The notes under the pieces were generated by a model. The model searched no databases. It was not told the DNA's origin and was given only the letters and a program-made list of their open reading frames with translations. Made by a program: the position numbers and the translations under genes. 45,999 nt of DNA, from the NCBI RefSeq assembly GCF_004522235.1, contig NZ_SDLT01000046.1, positions 1 to 45,999 on the forward strand, read 5' to 3'. Below, one piece after another: positions 42,795 to 45,999 of this stretch (the stretch's first letter is position 1; each line of letters begins with the position of its first letter). The stretch comes from Amycolatopsis nivea. Its GTDB lineage: Bacteria > Actinomycetota > Actinomycetes > Mycobacteriales > Pseudonocardiaceae.

Positions 42795-42915
42795 GAGCCT
42801 CCACTCCATCCGAGCCACAACGCGGCCGGCGAGCGACCGCTGCCGTCATCGTCGGCGGCTCGGCGCGGTCGTGGTGTGGAGCGCGAGGCTCAGTGCTGTG
42901 GAGATCGTTGCGGCG

Positions 42916-43923
42916 TCAGGTCCGGTCGCGCCGGAACCGGGCGGGCGAACTCCCGCGGTCCCGGCGGAAGGCGTACCCGAAGTTGCTCGCCGACGCGTAC
43001 CCGACCTCGGACGCGATCCGCGCGACCGGCCAGTCCGTCTCCACCAGCAGGGCCGCCGCCCGGTCGAGGCAGCGACGCCGGTGGTGCTCCATCACCGGAA
43101 TCCCGTACAGGGACCGGAATCCGGTGGTGAGCCGACGCACCGACATCGCGGATGCCCTGGCCAGCTGAGCCAGCGTCGGCGGGTCGTGGCGCTGCTGCCA
43201 CAACAGGTCGGGGACACGGCGCAGAGCGGCCGCCTCGTGGTCTTCCAGCTCGGGTTCGCCGGTTTCGGCGGGCGTGGCTCCCAGCCCGTCGGCCAGTGCG
43301 GCGAGCGCGGCCATCAGCCGGGATTCCAGGAACAGCAGGCGGCCCGCGGAACCCCGGCGATGCACGAAGATCTCCCGCAGCGGATCGGCGGCGGGCAGCA
43401 ACGCCGTCGAGCGGCCCAGATACCGCTCGCGGGCGAGGTGTTCCGGCCCGATCGCGGGCAGCGAGTACGCGCCGAGGTCCTGGAGGTAGGACTCCAGCCC
43501 GGTCCAGGTCCCGGTCACCGAGACCGCGCGATAACGTTCCCCCGCCTCGTATTCGACCATTCCTTCGAGAGCGCTGCGGGAACTCAGCGACACCGCGCTG
43601 GCGCGCATCTCGCCGATGCCGGCGCCGGACTCGCGGATGCGCATCCGCCCGCCGAGGCAGTGCTCCAGCTCGAAATGGTCGCCGGGGAACCGGTATTCGA
43701 CCCGGTGCGTCCCGGAGAACTCGACGTCGTAGCGGACGAGCGACAGTCCGCGGCGCAGCGTCGTGACCTCGATCGCGCCGTCGCCGAACTCCGGCCGCAG
43801 CCGGTGCCGGACCGTCCCGTCGGGCCCTGGTTCGGCGCACGCGATCGACGACAGGTAGGCCGCGTGGCTGTCCTCGGCCGCGGCGGAGCCGGTCGGACCG
43901 CAGATCTGGTGAGACTGGATCAC
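42916..43923 (-). CDS. AraC-family transcriptional regulator
   Basis: This 335-residue protein has the two AraC helix-turn-helix units at the C-terminus: LAQLARASAMSVRRLTTGFRSLYGIPVMEHHRRRCLDRAAALL and DWPVARIASEVGYASASNFGYAFRRDRGSSPARFRR. The N-terminal ~230 residues should bind an effector, possibly a metal chelate as in PchR/YbtA of siderophore systems. The GTG at 43923 is used. The frame runs open to 45513 only because of GC bias and lies over other genes. An iron-box-like sequence starts 7 bp upstream, and the exporter-P450-asnB genes follow after about 120 bp. Confidence 0.9.
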   Translation of the reverse strand: MIQSHQICGPTGSAAAEDSHAAYLSSIACAEPGPDGTVRHRLRPEFGDGAIEVTTLRRGLSLVRYDVEFSGTHRVEYRFPGDHFELEHCLGGRMRIRESGAGIGEMRASAVSLSSRSALEGMVEYEAGERYRAVSVTGTWTGLESYLQDLGAYSLPAIGPEHLARERYLGRSTALLPAADPLREIFVHRRGSAGRLLFLESRLMAALAALADGLGATPAETGEPELEDHEAAALRRVPDLLWQQRHDPPTLAQLARASAMSVRRLTTGFRSLYGIPVMEHHRRRCLDRAAALLVETDWPVARIASEVGYASASNFGYAFRRDRGSSPARFRRDRT

Positions 43924-43929
43924 GACAAG

Positions 43930-43948
43930 CAAGGGTAGCCTTACTCGC
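43930..43948. promoter_or_regulatory. Weak iron-box-like site upstream of the AraC gene
   Basis: Reading minus, GCGAGTAAGGCTACCCTTG keeps the AGGCTA-CC core and matches about 11 of 19 iron-box positions by hand. It lies 7-25 bp before the AraC GTG, where a repressor would block expression. It is the weakest of the three candidate sites. Confidence 0.4.
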
Positions 43949-43969
43949 TGGCTCGTGTCGCTTTCCCGT

Positions 43970-44275
43970 TCACCATCGCCGGTTCGGCCGCCGCCGTGCC
44001 CGGGCCTCCCAGCAGGGCCGATGCCAATGTCTGCGATCCGCGACGCCGCCGGTCTCGTCGGCGGGCCACACGACCAGGTGCGGGACGCCCGGGCGGATCT
44101 CGTGGTCGCAACCGGGACAGCGGTAGGTCTTGGCGGCCTGCGAGCCGGGGACCGTGCGCACCAGCCAGTCGCCGTCGGGGGCGGATTCGCTGCGGGCCCA
44201 GCCGCTGACCGCACCGGCATCCGGCCGCTCGACGGGACCGGGACGGCCTCGGCCGGGTCGATTGCGTCTGGGCAC
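43970..44275 (-). CDS. Small zinc-ribbon protein of unknown function
   Basis: This 101-residue basic protein has CPGCDHEIRPG followed by HWHRPCW, a Cys/His set consistent with one structural zinc. Arginine/proline-rich ends (VPRRNRPGRGRPG and ARARRRPNRRW) suggest contact with nucleic acid. I recall similar short proteins being widespread and unassigned in actinobacteria. The GTG at 44275 is chosen because the family-like NRPGRGRPG start follows it; the frame opens at 44329. It ends 46 bp before the AraC start. Confidence 0.7.
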   Translation of the reverse strand: MPRRNRPGRGRPGPVERPDAGAVSGWARSESAPDGDWLVRTVPGSQAAKTYRCPGCDHEIRPGVPHLVVWPADETGGVADRRHWHRPCWEARARRRPNRRW

Positions 44276-44369
44276 GCAGCCACGGTAACCGGACGTCGGG
44301 ACGGTTCGGCCACACACCCCGAGCCGCACCCGCCGACGCCGCGGAAGGTGCGTGAACTCCGGCAGGGGG

Positions 44370-45494
44370 TCAGCCTCGGGCGATCGCCAGTGGGACGAGT
44401 TGCTCCGCCGACGTCAGCGAGCCGTGCTGGCCGACCAGGTTCGATTCCACGGCCTCGGCGAGTTCGCGAACCATGCCGAAGGTTCCCGTCGCCGCGGCAA
44501 CGACGTCGCCGATCCGCGGACGCACCCGATCGCTCACCGCGGCGCCGAACCAGCCTGCCGCGATCGCCTCCTCGCGCGGCAACACCCAGGCCCGCTGACC
44601 GAGGACCTCGCGCCACGCGGCCACCACATCCGCCGTCGCGCCAGGTTCGGTGTAGACGTGCCGCGCGCGGACCTCGCCGCCGAACGCGCGGACGCCTGCC
44701 AACAGCTCCGGAGTGTCTTCCAGGTTCAGTTTCTCCTCGACGGTCACCATTCCGTGGTCCGCCACCACCGCCAGCACGGCACCCGGGGGCAGTCCGTCCA
44801 CAATGGACTCCACCAGCCGGTCGACGTGCCGGAGCTGCATCCGCCACGCGGTCGAGCCGGGGCCGTAAAGGTGGCCTAGCAGGTCCAATTCGCTGTGGTA
44901 GGCATAGCAAAACGCGCGCGACGAGAGGATGTCCAGGGTTCGCGCGGCCAGATCGCCCAGCGCGTGTACGCCTGCGTATCGGGCACCGCTTTGCGTTGCT
45001 TGCGTCAGGGCCGTATTGGCGAAATGTGCCGAGGACACCACCGCGGCCTCGATCCCCGCGGCGGCGGCGCGTTCGAAGGTCGTCGGGAGGGGTTGGACTT
45101 CGCGGGGCGGCAGGGCGCCTCGGAGGTCGCTGCCGTCGTCGTGGGAGCGCCAGCGCAGGGCGTTCAGGACGCCGGTTCCCGGGATCTCGAAGGTGTAGCC
45201 GACCATGCCGTGCTCGCCCGACGCCAGACCGGTGCCGATCGCGGCGACGCCGGCGGCGGTGGTTGACGGGAAGCCGACTCGCAGGGGGCTGCTGGCGAGT
45301 TCGGTGAGGACGGGGGCGTCGGCAGCGTGCTGGGCGAGCAGTTCCCAGCCGAGGCCGTCGATGAGGAGCACGCACGCGCTGCGGGCTTCGGGCAGCGCCA
45401 GGCCGCCGTCCTCGCCAGGCACGCCCAGCGCGCCGAGCAGGGCGGGAACGACCTGGCCGAGGTGCGGAACATCCGCGTACTGAGGCACATCCAC
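44370..45494 (-). CDS. Alkaline-phosphatase-superfamily nucleotide pyrophosphatase/phosphodiesterase
   Basis: This 374-residue protein has the metal- and nucleophile-bearing pattern of the NPP branch: VLLIDGLGWELL at the first metal aspartate, GFPSTTAAGVAAIGTGLASGEHGMVGYTF containing the Thr/Ser nucleophile, YHSELDLLGHLYGPGS and VVADHGMVTV with the remaining Asp/His ligands. It may hydrolyse a phosphodiester or pyrophosphate; the substrate is unknown. There is no clear signal peptide. The GTG at 45494 follows GGGAAG by eight bases; GTG at 45488 is an alternative. It is divergent from the FmdB-type gene. Confidence 0.87.
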   Translation of the reverse strand: MDVPQYADVPHLGQVVPALLGALGVPGEDGGLALPEARSACVLLIDGLGWELLAQHAADAPVLTELASSPLRVGFPSTTAAGVAAIGTGLASGEHGMVGYTFEIPGTGVLNALRWRSHDDGSDLRGALPPREVQPLPTTFERAAAAGIEAAVVSSAHFANTALTQATQSGARYAGVHALGDLAARTLDILSSRAFCYAYHSELDLLGHLYGPGSTAWRMQLRHVDRLVESIVDGLPPGAVLAVVADHGMVTVEEKLNLEDTPELLAGVRAFGGEVRARHVYTEPGATADVVAAWREVLGQRAWVLPREEAIAAGWFGAAVSDRVRPRIGDVVAAATGTFGMVRELAEAVESNLVGQHGSLTSAEQLVPLAIARG

Positions 45495-45539
45495 CCGGAC
45501 AGCTTCCCACCAACGCGGCCCGCCAGCGATAATCAACGC

Positions 45540-45743
45540 ATGCCCACCTACGCCTACCGTTGCCGCGACTGCACCGAGACGTTCGAACTCCAGCGCCCGA
45601 TGGCCGAGTCCAGCGCGCCCGCCCCGTGCCCGGAGGGGCATACGGACACGGTCAAGCTCCTCACGACGGTCGCGCTCACCGGTTCGGCCTCCGCGCCCGC
45701 ACCGGCTGGCGGAGCGTGCTGCGGGGGCGGTTGCTGCAGCTGA
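45540..45743 (+). CDS. FmdB-family zinc-ribbon protein
   Basis: This 67-residue protein opens with MPTYAYRCRDCTETFELQRPM, the standard FmdB/CxxC_CxxC regulatory-protein start, with a second CPEGH ligand pair. It ends in an unusual cysteine/glycine-rich tail, GGACCGGGCCS, which could bind metal. Such proteins are thought to be small regulators or metallochaperones, and no target is known here. The ATG at 45540 is fixed by the motif. The remaining 256 bp of the window downstream are repeats. Confidence 0.88.
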   Translation: MPTYAYRCRDCTETFELQRPMAESSAPAPCPEGHTDTVKLLTTVALTGSASAPAPAGGACCGGGCCS

Positions 45744-45794
45744 CCGGCCCGCAGCGCGGCTGGGACTCCCGGCTGGCTAGGGGCTGGCTGGCGG

Positions 45795-45999
45795 AGCTTC
45801 CGGCCTAGCTCGACACGGTTACCGCAGCCGATCAGCGCACCTCGCGACCGGGCCGACCGGTTGCCGAGGGGCTGGTTGCCGAAACTGGCTGGCAAAGCTT
45901 CCCGCCTAGCTCGGCACGGTTACCGCAGCCGATCAGCGCACCTCCCGACCGCGCCGACCGGTTGCCGAGGGGCTGGTTGCCGAAACTGGCTGGCAAAGC
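45795..45999. repeat. 101-bp tandem repeat, cut by the window edge
   Basis: Two near-identical copies start at 45795 and 45896, with the same blocks (CCTAGCTCGRCACGGTTACC, GCCGATCAGCGCACCTC, GCTGGTTGCCGAAACTGGCT) recurring exactly 101 bp apart. The second copy reaches the window end. A partial, diverged third copy may precede it near 45770. It lies downstream of the FmdB-type gene and holds no gene. The CTTCC..CCTAGCTCGG motif is shared with the array at 19403-20080. Confidence 0.9.

Overview
The window is high-GC actinobacterial chromosome, most like an Amycolatopsis or related Pseudonocardiales genome. The reasons are strong G/C third-position bias, frequent GTG starts, very short or overlapping gene junctions, and two blocks of gene order known from Mycobacterium tuberculosis. 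These are dinG/pncB/clpS/DUF2017/P1 peptidase/mec/cysO/cysM (here 2073-11632) and ctaD/serB (here 13516-17003). Genus assignment is inference from the sequence; no database was searched.

Layout. 47-2036: a divergent MFS exporter/TetR pair with a palindromic operator between them. 2073-3782: the CysO-dependent cysteine pathway (mec-cysO-cysM). 3864-12022: housekeeping genes (P1 peptidase, DUF2017, ClpS, PncB, PncA, a secreted protein, BioY, a DinG-type helicase). 12290-17003: an OsmC-like protein, PTH2, SerB and CtaD with a strong terminator. 17139-19275: APH-like kinase, alpha/beta hydrolase, GNAT. 19403-20080: a composite tandem repeat array between convergent genes.

20252-43923 is an accessory, probably iron-regulated, biosynthetic locus and the most interesting part. 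Its core is a seven-gene minus-strand operon in which six neighbours overlap by 4 bp or lie 3 bp apart: ACP, AMP ligase, type II thioesterase, a NikD-type amino-acid oxidase, a one-module KS-AT-ACP polyketide synthase, a cysteine-synthase-like protein that has lost its PLP lysine, and a serine acetyltransferase. Upstream are a StrR-family activator and a DegT-family aminotransferase. My reading is lysine -> piperideine-2-carboxylate (aminotransferase) -> picolinate (NikD-like) -> adenylation and loading on the ACP -> one malonate extension without reduction. A serine/O-acetylserine branch joins in an unknown way. Around it are a siderophore-type binding protein and two FecCD permeases, an active cysteine-synthase-like paralogue, two exporters, a P450, an AsnB-type amidotransferase and an AraC regulator. 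Iron-box-like palindromes lie in three control regions. The picture fits a pyridine-containing metal chelator, but the product is not determined.

43970-45999 returns to core-like genes (zinc-ribbon protein, alkaline-phosphatase-superfamily protein, FmdB-type zinc ribbon). It ends in a 101-bp tandem repeat cut by the window edge, which shares a CTAG-containing motif with the 19.4-kb array. I saw no tRNA, rRNA, insertion sequence or CRISPR array.
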